From positions 1 to 64,000 of the forward strand of contig CALZYE010000003.1 in the NCBI GenBank assembly GCA_945830395.1: a DNA stretch of 64,000 nucleotides. The letters are read 5' to 3'. Each line of letters begins with the position of its first letter. Position 1 is the first letter of the stretch. Made by a program: the position numbers and the translations under genes. The notes under the pieces were generated by a model that did not search any database, was not told where the DNA came from, and worked only from the letters and a program-made list of their open reading frames with translations. This DNA comes from an uncultured Clostridia bacterium. GTDB taxonomy: Bacteria; Bacillota; Clostridia; Peptostreptococcales; Anaerovoracaceae. Below are positions 17,824 to 26,719 of the stretch, one piece after another.

Positions 17824-18162
17824 ATGGGTAGGTCAGATGGTCGCGTGCACAGGCATGAGGAAAGTCCGGGCTCCATAGGGCAAGGATGCCGTGATAACAT
17901 CCGGCGTAGGTAACTATAGGGAAAGTGCAACAGAAACATACCGCCGAAACGGGTAATGCCGTGGCAAGGTTGAAATGGTGAGGTAAGAGCTCACCGGCAG
18001 CATGGAGACATGCTGGCCGTGTAAACCCCATCCGGAGCAAGGTCGGTGGGAAAAAGGCGGCTGCCCGCTGCCTCCCAAGTGGTGGACCGCATGAGCATGC
18101 AGAGATGTATTGCCTAGATAGATGATCATCAAATACAGAACCCGGCTTATAGACCTGCCCAT
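17824..18162 (+). ncRNA. rnpB: RNase P RNA
   Basis: The conserved core is plain: GAGGAAAGTCCGGGCTCC at 17857-17874 and ACAGAACCCGGCTTATAG at 18135-18152. The P1 helix closes the molecule: GGGTAGGTC (17826-17834) pairs with GACCTGCCC (18152-18160), extended by two A-T pairs. Length is about 339 bases. It is the catalytic RNA that trims 5' leaders of tRNAs. A T-rich stretch (18162-18174) after P1 probably ends transcription. Confidence 0.96.
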
Positions 18163-18228
18163 TTTTTATTTTTTGATAATTGGATTTAAAAAGAATGATA
18201 CATAGATAGGAAGGAAAAAATTTTCAAC

Positions 18229-19602
18229 ATGACAGAGAACACAGGTGAAAATAAGGTTAAGATTCCGGCAGAAAACAAGATGGGAACGGCTCCTGTAAGG
18301 AAACTTTTGGCTTCCATGGCATGGCCTGCCGTCTTGTCTATGACTATTAGTGCGTTATACAATATTGTTGACAGTATTTTTGTTGCAATGATAAGTCAGA
18401 AAGCACTTACGGCGGTTTCGTTGATTATGCCTATTCAGATTCTCATGATTTCAATAGGAGTCGGAAGTGCAATAGGAGTTAACTCACTGATTTCAAGAAG
18501 ACTTGGTGCAAAGAGAATTGAAGAAGCAAATAAAGCGGCAAGTACCAGCGTAAGAATAGGTTTGTTTAATTATGCCATATTTGCGGTTATTGGATTCTTT
18601 TTTGCTAAACAGTTCCTATCACTTTACACAAGTGATCCTGTTATATTTTCCTACGGAAACAGCTATCTCAGGATTGTAACCATGCTTTGCATATTTCTCA
18701 TGGTGGAGATACAGCTGGAGAAAGTTTTACAGGCAACCGGAAATATGGTTGCGCCTATGATTATAAGTCTTAGCGGCGCCGTCACGAATATAATACTGGA
18801 TCCTATTTTGATCTTCGGAATGTTCGGATTTCCAAAGCTTGAAGTTCAGGGAGCCGCTATCGCTACAGTTGCAGGCCAATGCGTATCATTAGCGGTCGCT
18901 GTGTACATGGTTTTTAATAAAAAAACTATTGACATTCGCTTAAAAGGGTTTAAAATTGACTGGAAAATAGTAAAAGATATATATGCTGTAGGATTTCCCG
19001 GAATGGTTATGCAGGCTATCAGCTCGGTAATGCTGTTTGGATATAATGCAATTCTGAGTTCCTCTGCTGCAGCTATTGCAGTTCTCGGAGTTTACTTCAA
19101 GCTGCAGTCCTTTGTATTTATGCCGTTGTTCGGGTTGAATCAGGGGGCTATGCCTATAATGGGGTACAACTATGGGGCAAGGAACAGAGAAAGACTTACG
19201 GCAGTGTACAGAGAAGCGTTAATAGTTGCTACAACTATCATGGCAGTAGGGTTTGCACTATTTCAGCTTGCACCCGGCACTCTCTTATCATTTTTCAGTG
19301 CAGATAAAGAAATGCTGGAGGTGGGGATACCCGCTCTGAGAATAATAAGCATATGTTTCATTCCTGCGGCATTTGATGTGATTTCATCTGCAGTTTTTCA
19401 AAGCACAGGTCACGGCATTTACAGCTTATGTACATCTTTAATTCGTCAATTGTTTGGTATTTTACCTTTAGCATATATTTTGTATAACTATACAGGTCTT
19501 ACAGCCTCGTGGTTTTCCTTTCCGTTGGCTGAAATTATGGGACTTATATATACGGCGATTATGATTCGCCATCTCTATTTGAAGGAGATAAAGAACTTAT
19601 AG
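18229..19602 (+). CDS. MATE-family multidrug/Na+ antiporter
   Basis: 457 residues with twelve hydrophobic segments in two related halves. Motifs such as MAWPAVLSMTISALYNIVDSIF near the start and GLNQGAMPIMGYNYGARN in the second half are typical of the NorM/DinF-type MATE exporters. It would extrude cationic or other small molecules using a sodium or proton gradient; substrate unknown. The start ATG 18229 is about 14 bases from AGGAAGG, longer than usual. It stands between rnpB and the activase gene with no clear regulator nearby. Confidence 0.92.
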   Translation: MTENTGENKVKIPAENKMGTAPVRKLLASMAWPAVLSMTISALYNIVDSIFVAMISQKALTAVSLIMPIQILMISIGVGSAIGVNSLISRRLGAKRIEEANKAASTSVRIGLFNYAIFAVIGFFFAKQFLSLYTSDPVIFSYGNSYLRIVTMLCIFLMVEIQLEKVLQATGNMVAPMIISLSGAVTNIILDPILIFGMFGFPKLEVQGAAIATVAGQCVSLAVAVYMVFNKKTIDIRLKGFKIDWKIVKDIYAVGFPGMVMQAISSVMLFGYNAILSSSAAAIAVLGVYFKLQSFVFMPLFGLNQGAMPIMGYNYGARNRERLTAVYREALIVATTIMAVGFALFQLAPGTLLSFFSADKEMLEVGIPALRIISICFIPAAFDVISSAVFQSTGHGIYSLCTSLIRQLFGILPLAYILYNYTGLTASWFSFPLAEIMGLIYTAIMIRHLYLKEIKNL

Positions 19603-19635
19603 TAAAATTTATATTATTTTTTATCAGGTGTTGCA

Positions 19636-22600
19636 ATGAGGTTAGGTATTGATATCGGTTCCACAACAGTTAAGCTTGTGGTAACTGATGCAGAAGGAAA
19701 TATTAGATATTCCAGGTACGAAAGACATTTATCTAATGTCTTTGAGAAAGTAAATGAACTGATCGAAGACATGTATGATGAAATGGGAGATATTAAACTT
19801 AGGGCAGTGATTACAGGCTCCGGAGGCTTATCTCTCGCAAAACTTATAAAGATAAGATTTGAACAGGAAGTTATTGCTTGCAGTAAAGCCGTGGAAGAGT
19901 TGATTCCCGACACTGAAGTTGCAGTTGAGCTCGGTGGCGAGGATGCGAAGATTACATTCTACGGAGCTACCGTCGAACAAAGAATGAACGGAACCTGTGC
20001 AGGAGGTACGGGTGCTTTTATTGACCAGATGGCAATTCTGCTGAACACAGATGCTATGGGTCTGAACGAAGCTGCGAAACGGCACAAGATGGTATATCCG
20101 ATTGCAGCAAGGTGCGGAGTTTTTGCAAAGACCGACATTCAGCCTTTAATTAATGAGGGGGCATCTATTCCAGATTTAGCCGCATCTATATTTCAGGCGG
20201 TAGTAAACCAGACTATAAGCGGTCTGGCATGTGGCCATGTTATAAAAGGGAATGTGGCATTTTTAGGCGGACCTTTGTCATTTCTATCAGAATTGAGAAA
20301 AGCTTTTGTAAACACGCTGAATCTGAAGGAAGATGAAATCATTTTCCCGGAAGACTCAAAATATTTTGTTGCCATAGGCGCGGCAATGCTGGCAAAGACT
20401 CAGCCGGAAATAATGCTTTCAGACATAATTTACAGAATGAAAAATGCCGATATGGTTTCCATGTCTGAGACAAAACATGTAAAACCCCTTTTCAACAATG
20501 ATGAAGAATATGATGAGTTCATCCTGAGACATGAAAAAGATAAAATTAACCGTAAGGATATAAAAAAGGTCAAAGGTAATGTTTTTCTTGGAATAGATGC
20601 AGGCTCTACCACTACAAAGGCAGCACTTATCGATGAGGAAAAGAACCTTCTGTATTCCTTTTACAAGGGGAATCAGGGAAATCCCGTGGATGCGGTTAAG
20701 ACGATGCTATATGAGCTTTATGATCAGCTTCCGCAGGAGGCTGTCATTGCAAATACTGCTGTTACCGGATATGGTGAAAACCTTATCAAAGCGGCTTTTA
20801 GGGCTGATTTCGGTGAAATCGAAACTATGGCCCATTACAAGGCTGCAGAAGAGTTTCTGCCCGGTGTGGACTTTATCCTGGATATAGGCGGTCAGGATAT
20901 GAAATGCATGAAAATCAAGGACGGTGCAATTTACAACATAATGCTGAATGAGGCTTGTTCTTCCGGTTGCGGCTCGTTTTTGGAAACCTATGCAAAGTCG
21001 GTTAATCTGGATACTTATGCATTTGCAAAAGAGGCATTATTTGCCGAAAATCCGGTTGATCTTGGAACCAGATGTACCGTTTTTATGAACTCAAAGGTTA
21101 AACAGGCACAGAAAGAAGGAGCATCCATAGGTGATATTTCTGCCGGCTTGTCATACTCTGTCATAAAAAATGCCTTATATAAGGTTATAAAGCTTAGAAA
21201 CAGCGAAAATACAGGAAAGAAAATTGTTGTTCAGGGCGGAACCTTTATGAACGATGCTGTTCTCAGAAGTCTTGAGCAGATTATAGAGAAGAATGTTGTA
21301 AGACCTGACATTGCAGGTCTTATGGGAGCGTACGGCTGTGCTTTGATCGCTAAGAATCAATATGTAGAAGGCACAAGGTCAGGTATTTTAGAACGGAGCG
21401 AACTTGACTACTTTCAAATGGAGCATTCCAACGGAAGATGCAAACAGTGTGAAAATCAATGTATTTTGACCATCAATAAATTTAGTGACGGAACCAGGTT
21501 TGTAACCGGAAACCGATGTGAAAAGGGAGCAGGCGGCGCTATGCACAACAAACAGGTTCCTAATCTCTATGATTATAAACTTAGAAGATTATTTAACTAT
21601 AAACCTTTGGATGATTTTGAGGCATCGAGAGGAACTGTTGCAATTCCAAGGGTTCTAAACATGTACGAGGATTATCCTTTTTGGTTTACCTTGTTTACGG
21701 AGCTGAAATTTCAGGTTAAACTGTCGCCGCTGTCAACCAAGGCGATATATAATTTGGGAATTGACAGTATTTCTTCTGATACCGCTTGTTATCCTGCAAA
21801 GCTTGTTCACGGGCATATAAAATGGCTGGTTGACAAAGGGCATAAATTTATTTTTTATCCAAGTCTTAACTATGAGGAAAATGAGGATAAAAAATCTCCA
21901 AACCACTATAACTGCCCGATAGTTGCAACATATCCGGAAGTCATTGCAAATAATATGGATGATATTTTGGAAGAAAAGGGCGTTAATTTTCTGCATCCCT
22001 TTTTACCATTTGACAACGACACCAGACTTGTGAAAGAACTGAAGTTGGCATTTGAAAACTTCCACATCAAGAAAGATGAAATCATCAAGGCGGTTGGCAA
22101 AGCCAGGAAAGAACATCATCGCTTCAAAAGTGATATGAGAAAACAAGGGGAATACGCTATTAAATATGCCAGAGATCATGGAAAAAAAATCGTCATTTTA
22201 GCGGGGAGACCATATCATTTGGACCCTGAGATAAACCACGGCATAGACAAGATGATAAATTCCTTTGATTTAGTCGTTGTAACGGAGGACTCCGTATCCT
22301 CTATGGTGGATTTGGCAAGACCTATAAGAGTTTTGGATCAATGGATGTATCACTCAAGGCTTTATAAAGCCGCCACATTTGCGGGAAAGCACAACGATAT
22401 AGAGCTTATTCAGCTCAACTCTTTTGGCTGTGGCTTAGATGCGGTTACCACCGATCAGGTGGAAGAAATTTGTAACAGAAACAACAAACTTTACACGGTT
22501 CTTAAAATCGACGAAGTTTCCAATTTGGGAGCAGCAAAGATCAGGGTGCGGTCTCTCAAGGCGGCAATGGAAGAACGGGAAAAGAACGATATAAAGGCTA

Positions 22601-23877
22601 CGCCTTCAAATATCCCTGAAAAGAGAGTTGTTTTTACCAAAGACATGAAAAAATCTTACACCATATTAATTCCACAGATGTCGCCGATTCATTTTAAATA
22701 CATGAAGGAAGCCATAGGCTCATGTGGATATAATGTGGAATTGCTGCCTTCGGTAGATAAAAATTCTGTTGAGGAAGGCTTGAGATATATAAACAACGAT
22801 GTATGCTATCCGACTATAGTTACACTCGGGCAGATAATTTCCGCTTTAAAATCGGGGAAATATGATTTAAACAGGACCGCGGTACTCATGTCTCAGACAG
22901 GAGGCGGATGCAGGGCAAGCAACTATGTAGCGCTTCTTCGCAAAGCCCTCAAAGACCTGGATATGGGTCAGATTCCGGTGGTTTCATTCAATGCGGTGGG
23001 ACTTGAGAAAAATCCGGGATTCAGAATAACCTCGAAAATGGCGTTTATGCTTACAATTGCGTGTATTTACGGGGATTTGATTATGAGAGTTCTGTATGCC
23101 ACAAGACCTTATGAGAAAATTGCCGGAACATGTGATAAGCTGTTAGAAAAATGGTATCAGCCTGTGGTTGATAATATCCTCAACTTCAGAAGGAAACAGT
23201 ATGTTAAAAACATAACTGAAATAATTTCAGATTTTGACAATGTGGAGAGAACAGGAGAAATTAAACCCAAGGTCGGTGTAGTAGGAGAGATTCTCGTAAA
23301 ATACCACCCCAATGCCAATAACGATATTGTGGGAACTATTGAAGATGAAGGCGGAGAAGCCGTCGTTTTGGATTTAATTGACTTTTTCCTATACGGTTTT
23401 GAAAGCGAGAGGTTTAACTACGAACACCTTTCAGGAAAATGGAAGGTTATGAAAATAAACGAGATTGCCAAGAACTTAGTGGAGAAATTGAGGGAAGCCG
23501 TACGGGAACCTTTGAGAAACAGCAAACACTTCATAGCACCTGACAGAATTGAAAAAACGGCAGATGCGGCATCAGAAATCCTTTCCATAGGGAATCAGTG
23601 CGGCGAAGGCTGGCTTCTTACGGGAGAAATGGCAGAGTTAATAAAAAACGGCGTCGAAAATATCGTGTGCCTTCAGCCATTTGCTTGTCTTCCCAATCAT
23701 GTTACCGGAAAGGGAATGATGAAAGCTATTAGAAAGAGGTACCCTGAAGCCAATATAACAGCCATAGACTTTGATCCCGGTGCCAGCGATGTAAATCAGC
23801 TTAATAGAATAAAGCTTATGATGAGCACCGCACATAAAAATTTAGAAAAGAAACAAAAAAATATTTCAAATGACTAA
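19636..23877 (+). CDS. large 2-hydroxyacyl-CoA dehydratase activase-like protein (two BadF/HgdC ATPase modules)
   Basis: 1413 residues. Two ASKHA-type ATPase modules stand in tandem: the first from residue 1 (GIDIGSTTVKLV), the second from about 314 (GIDAGSTTTKAA). Each keeps the two cysteines that hold the bridging 4Fe-4S cluster in HgdC-type activators: GTCAGGTG plus ARCGVF in the first, SSGCGSF plus TRCTVF in the second. A Cys-rich stretch follows (CKQCENQC, then NRCEKG, about 597-634), then a DUF2229-like domain (about 670-900) and a C-terminal dehydratase-subunit-like region (SQTGGGCRASNYV near 1093). Proteins of this size are common in Clostridia but their reaction is not established. 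No dehydratase subunit genes are adjacent, so it may act alone. Confidence 0.9.
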   Translation: MRLGIDIGSTTVKLVVTDAEGNIRYSRYERHLSNVFEKVNELIEDMYDEMGDIKLRAVITGSGGLSLAKLIKIRFEQEVIACSKAVEELIPDTEVAVELGGEDAKITFYGATVEQRMNGTCAGGTGAFIDQMAILLNTDAMGLNEAAKRHKMVYPIAARCGVFAKTDIQPLINEGASIPDLAASIFQAVVNQTISGLACGHVIKGNVAFLGGPLSFLSELRKAFVNTLNLKEDEIIFPEDSKYFVAIGAAMLAKTQPEIMLSDIIYRMKNADMVSMSETKHVKPLFNNDEEYDEFILRHEKDKINRKDIKKVKGNVFLGIDAGSTTTKAALIDEEKNLLYSFYKGNQGNPVDAVKTMLYELYDQLPQEAVIANTAVTGYGENLIKAAFRADFGEIETMAHYKAAEEFLPGVDFILDIGGQDMKCMKIKDGAIYNIMLNEACSSGCGSFLETYAKSVNLDTYAFAKEALFAENPVDLGTRCTVFMNSKVKQAQKEGASIGDISAGLSYSVIKNALYKVIKLRNSENTGKKIVVQGGTFMNDAVLRSLEQIIEKNVVRPDIAGLMGAYGCALIAKNQYVEGTRSGILERSELDYFQMEHSNGRCKQCENQCILTINKFSDGTRFVTGNRCEKGAGGAMHNKQVPNLYDYKLRRLFNYKPLDDFEASRGTVAIPRVLNMYEDYPFWFTLFTELKFQVKLSPLSTKAIYNLGIDSISSDTACYPAKLVHGHIKWLVDKGHKFIFYPSLNYEENEDKKSPNHYNCPIVATYPEVIANNMDDILEEKGVNFLHPFLPFDNDTRLVKELKLAFENFHIKKDEIIKAVGKARKEHHRFKSDMRKQGEYAIKYARDHGKKIVILAGRPYHLDPEINHGIDKMINSFDLVVVTEDSVSSMVDLARPIRVLDQWMYHSRLYKAATFAGKHNDIELIQLNSFGCGLDAVTTDQVEEICNRNNKLYTVLKIDEVSNLGAAKIRVRSLKAAMEEREKNDIKATPSNIPEKRVVFTKDMKKSYTILIPQMSPIHFKYMKEAIGSCGYNVELLPSVDKNSVEEGLRYINNDVCYPTIVTLGQIISALKSGKYDLNRTAVLMSQTGGGCRASNYVALLRKALKDLDMGQIPVVSFNAVGLEKNPGFRITSKMAFMLTIACIYGDLIMRVLYATRPYEKIAGTCDKLLEKWYQPVVDNILNFRRKQYVKNITEIISDFDNVERTGEIKPKVGVVGEILVKYHPNANNDIVGTIEDEGGEAVVLDLIDFFLYGFESERFNYEHLSGKWKVMKINEIAKNLVEKLREAVREPLRNSKHFIAPDRIEKTADAASEILSIGNQCGEGWLLTGEMAELIKNGVENIVCLQPFACLPNHVTGKGMMKAIRKRYPEANITAIDFDPGASDVNQLNRIKLMMSTAHKNLEKKQKNISND

Positions 23878-23885
23878 AATGGTTA

Positions 23886-23914
23886 TTGACTTCCCCTTAC
23901 ATGGGTGTTAGCAT
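23886..23914 (+). promoter_or_regulatory. candidate promoter of the structured leader
   Basis: TTGACT (23886-23891), a 17-base spacer and TAGCAT (23909-23914), nine bases after the activase stop codon. The -35 is strong and the -10 is weak. The predicted start, near 23921, would give a leader of about 230 bases. Confidence 0.45.
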
Positions 23915-23920
23915 GGAATT

Positions 23921-24120
23921 GTAAAAAAATGTCAACGGGAAATCAATTGGGACTTCTTGGACTTTGAAAACCGCTTATGCCGTATTTCAAGGTTTATGAG
24001 GTCCTATTTTCTTTAGATTTCTTATGACAGCTCATGAATGTAAAATAGGAAATCAATGTACTTAAATACTTTCATGTCATTTTTTATGAAAGGCTTTGCA
24101 CAATGCAAAGCTATTTTTTT
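23921..24120 (+). ncRNA. candidate structured leader or small RNA upstream of the surface-protein gene
   Basis: This stretch of the 272-base gap has no gene but folds well. GGAC plus TTGAAA (23959-23969) can pair with TTTCAA (23985-23990) plus GTCC (24001-24004). TCCTATTTT (24002-24010) pairs perfectly with AAAATAGGA (24042-24050) and shares three bases with the first helix, so the two compete. CTTTCAT (24069-24075) pairs with ATGAAAG (24086-24092), and the terminator follows at once. A short repeat, GGAAATCAAT-x2-3-ACTT, occurs at about 23938 and 24048. It matches no riboswitch or small RNA class I recognise. Confidence 0.4.
24093..24120 (+). terminator. terminator or attenuator just before the surface-protein gene
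   Basis: Perfect 8-bp stem GCTTTGCA / TGCAAAGC with a CAA loop, followed by TATTTTTTT. Only about 20 bases lie between its T run and the ribosome site of the next gene, too little for a separate promoter, so that gene must be read through this hairpin or start within it. Confidence 0.75.
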
Positions 24121-24149
24121 GTCAGAAAAATAATATTGGGGGAGAAAAA

Positions 24150-26663
24150 GTGGATATTATAAGAAAAAACAAAGGGAATTTTTTAATCGTTATTGTGATG
24201 CTTCTGTTTATTGCCAGTTTTAATTTCATATTTGATACAGCAGATGGAAAAAACGCCTATGGAATGACAAGATCAAAATATTCTTGGGACAACAATGTAA
24301 ATGACAAGACGCTGAACAGAAAAAACGGTACACCGTACGGAACAGGTTCAGGGCAACTTGTGTGCACCACATATGTTTCGTGGGCATTACATAATCTGTA
24401 CAAGGTCATTGGGTACCCGTCAGGCGGAATAGTAACCACGCATTATAACTGGTTGAGAAACAATGCAAAACGCGTGTGTACAATTTCATCTCCGTCTTTG
24501 TATAAGAAATACAAGAAAAGGATTAAACCGGGAGACATAGTAGTTTATAATACAGGCAGCAACTTTAGAGGTATATGGGTACACATAGCTATAGTAGGAG
24601 GGGATTCCAGAACACTGCATCATGCGATAAGCAGCGGAGTAAGTTACAAATATACTGTCGGAGGTTGGCTTGGAGAAGCGGCAGATGTGAGAAAACAGGC
24701 AGCTTCCTGCAAAGTCTACAGGCTTTTATCTCCAAAGGAAGGAAAACTGACCGTAACAAAGTCGGCAAGTAAAAATATAAAAATCGTGAGTAAACTAAAA
24801 AATTATAGCCTAAAGGGGGCAGTTTATAAAGTCTACAAGAAAAAATCAAAACATGAAGTTCATACATTTAAAACCGATGAAAAAGGGAAAAGCCATACAT
24901 GGACTGCAAAACCCGGGACTTATTATATTAAGGAGACGAAAGCACCCAAACATTTTAAAAAGGATAAAAAATGGTATAAGGTGATTCTTAAACCGGGAGA
25001 AAAAAGAACATTCAAAGCAAGTGATATGCCGCTGTTTACAAAATCCGGATTTTTGCTGAGAAAAATGTCCGAAAATACCAAGAAACCCCTTCAAGGGGCA
25101 ATATACGAGGTGAAATATTACGACAATGACCACAATCAGATTAAAGGAAAACCGGTAAAAAAATGGAAGATAAAAACTGACATAAACGGCTATGCGGACC
25201 TTGGCAATAATGAACATTTAGAAGAAGGCAGCCCTTTTAGAGATGAAAAGAAGGAGGTTGTCTTACCCTTCGGTACATATTCATACAGAGAGGTAAAAGC
25301 GCCTGAAGGCTATGAACTGGACAATAAAACATACACAGCTAAGCAGGTAAATGATGTTAAATACAACATAAAGAATGTGTCTGATAAAAGTATTACACCT
25401 GAGATTAAAACAAGAGCAATGGACGAAAATACCAATTCCAATATTTTATCATTCGGAAAGAATACAAAAGTTTCGGACAGAATTAAATATTATAATCTTG
25501 AAAAAGGTGAAAGCTATACGATTAAAGGAAGAATTGTAAACAAAGCAACAGAAAAAACCGAGAGCAGCAGCGGAAAACCTGTAATTTCTGAAAAAACTTT
25601 CACACCAAAGGAAAGGGACGGTGAAATTACCCTGAATTATTTATTAGATTCGAGAAAATTGTCGGGAAAAACATTGGTAATATTTGAAGAACTGTATTTT
25701 AAAGGGAAAAAAATCGCTTCACATTGCGATAAATTCGACTCAAAACAGACTCTTTATTCACCACATATAAAGACAAAGGCTCTGGACGACTGTACCAAAG
25801 ATTCCATCACTCAATTATCAAAGAAGACCACAGTGATTGACAAGGTTAAGTATAGCAATTTAAATCCCGGTGAAAATTATAAGATATACGGAACGATAGT
25901 GGATAAGAAGACAGGAAAACCTGTTTTAAACAGCAAGGGAGAGAAAATTACAGGTGAAAAAATATTTAGAGCAGAGGCATCGGATGGCGAGGCAGAAGTT
26001 CAATTCAACCTGAATACAGAATATCTGGCGGGAAAAACTACAGTAATATTTGAAAAATGTTTTTACAATAATAAATTGATTGCCGTTCACCACGACATAA
26101 AAGATAAAAACCAGACCGTTAAAATTCCAAGCTTGAGAACCAAGGCCAAAATAAATACAGGCGAAAATAATCCTGGCGATGAAAAAGGATTTGTTTCGGT
26201 TGTTGACAGGGTTAAATATTATAATTTGATTGCAGGTAAATCCTACAGTATTTCGGGAATTTTAATGGATAAGGAAAGTGGAAAGACGCTGTTAAGTGCA
26301 GAAAATAAAACTATAAAAGCCGAAAAAAACTTTATTCCTAAAGGTTCAAAGGGGGATTTAGAAATTGAATTTAAAGTTGAGAGGAAAGTTTTGCGCGGAA
26401 AGAGAGTTGTCGTTTTTGAAGATTGTTTTTTGAATAATATAAAGATTGCAAGTCACGCTGATATTAACGATAAGGATCAAACAGTGGAAATGGAGCATGT
26501 TATACCTGAGGCGAAAGATAAACAGAAGGAAAAGACAAACAGTCACAGGGTTCAAACGGGAGATAAATCTACGCTGTGGAAGTTTATTATTTTACTGATT
26601 TCCACTCAAATTTTGCTTGCCGGGATTATTTTTACCAAATTCTTGAAAACTACCATTAGGTAG
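24150..26663 (+). CDS. cell-wall-anchored surface protein: NlpC/P60-like head, SpaA-like and VaFE-like repeats
   Basis: About 837 residues from a GTG start with GGGGGAG five bases upstream. Residues 10-30 are a signal peptide. Residues about 40-195 look like an NlpC/P60 or CHAP cysteine peptidase: Cys72 in VCTTYVSWAL, a GDIVVYN strand, His145 in VHIAIVGG, and LHHAISSG. Two SpaA/Cna-B-like domains follow (about 198-300 and 306-408; ETKAP and EVKAPEGYEL). Then come three repeats of about 120 residues (from about 416, 536 and 658), each with a V[KR]YYNL-like start and a VIFE or VVFE core, as in VaFE-repeat adhesins that form internal cross-links. A VQTGD sorting-like motif, a hydrophobic helix and a basic tail (about 799-837) suggest sortase anchoring. 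Probable role is adhesion and/or wall remodelling; no sortase gene is in the window. Confidence 0.8.
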   Translation: MDIIRKNKGNFLIVIVMLLFIASFNFIFDTADGKNAYGMTRSKYSWDNNVNDKTLNRKNGTPYGTGSGQLVCTTYVSWALHNLYKVIGYPSGGIVTTHYNWLRNNAKRVCTISSPSLYKKYKKRIKPGDIVVYNTGSNFRGIWVHIAIVGGDSRTLHHAISSGVSYKYTVGGWLGEAADVRKQAASCKVYRLLSPKEGKLTVTKSASKNIKIVSKLKNYSLKGAVYKVYKKKSKHEVHTFKTDEKGKSHTWTAKPGTYYIKETKAPKHFKKDKKWYKVILKPGEKRTFKASDMPLFTKSGFLLRKMSENTKKPLQGAIYEVKYYDNDHNQIKGKPVKKWKIKTDINGYADLGNNEHLEEGSPFRDEKKEVVLPFGTYSYREVKAPEGYELDNKTYTAKQVNDVKYNIKNVSDKSITPEIKTRAMDENTNSNILSFGKNTKVSDRIKYYNLEKGESYTIKGRIVNKATEKTESSSGKPVISEKTFTPKERDGEITLNYLLDSRKLSGKTLVIFEELYFKGKKIASHCDKFDSKQTLYSPHIKTKALDDCTKDSITQLSKKTTVIDKVKYSNLNPGENYKIYGTIVDKKTGKPVLNSKGEKITGEKIFRAEASDGEAEVQFNLNTEYLAGKTTVIFEKCFYNNKLIAVHHDIKDKNQTVKIPSLRTKAKINTGENNPGDEKGFVSVVDRVKYYNLIAGKSYSISGILMDKESGKTLLSAENKTIKAEKNFIPKGSKGDLEIEFKVERKVLRGKRVVVFEDCFLNNIKIASHADINDKDQTVEMEHVIPEAKDKQKEKTNSHRVQTGDKSTLWKFIILLISTQILLAGIIFTKFLKTTIR

Positions 26664-26671
26664 TGTATAAT
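26643..26671 (+). promoter_or_regulatory. promoter of yebC with a palindrome in its spacer
   Basis: TTGAAA (26643-26648), 17-base spacer, perfect TATAAT (26666-26671). The spacer region contains the palindrome ACTACC-ATTA-GGTAGT (26648-26663), which also includes the stop codon of the surface-protein gene; it could be an operator. Confidence 0.75.
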
Positions 26672-26719
26672 ATACGAGTTATTTTTAATAAGAAATATTA
26701 TACAGAAGGAGGTGTCTCC

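Noticed and set aside
24096-24149. Upstream extension of the surface-protein frame
   Set aside because: An ATG at 24096 falls in the terminator hairpin; the GTG at 24150 has the ribosome site and is followed by a normal signal peptide.
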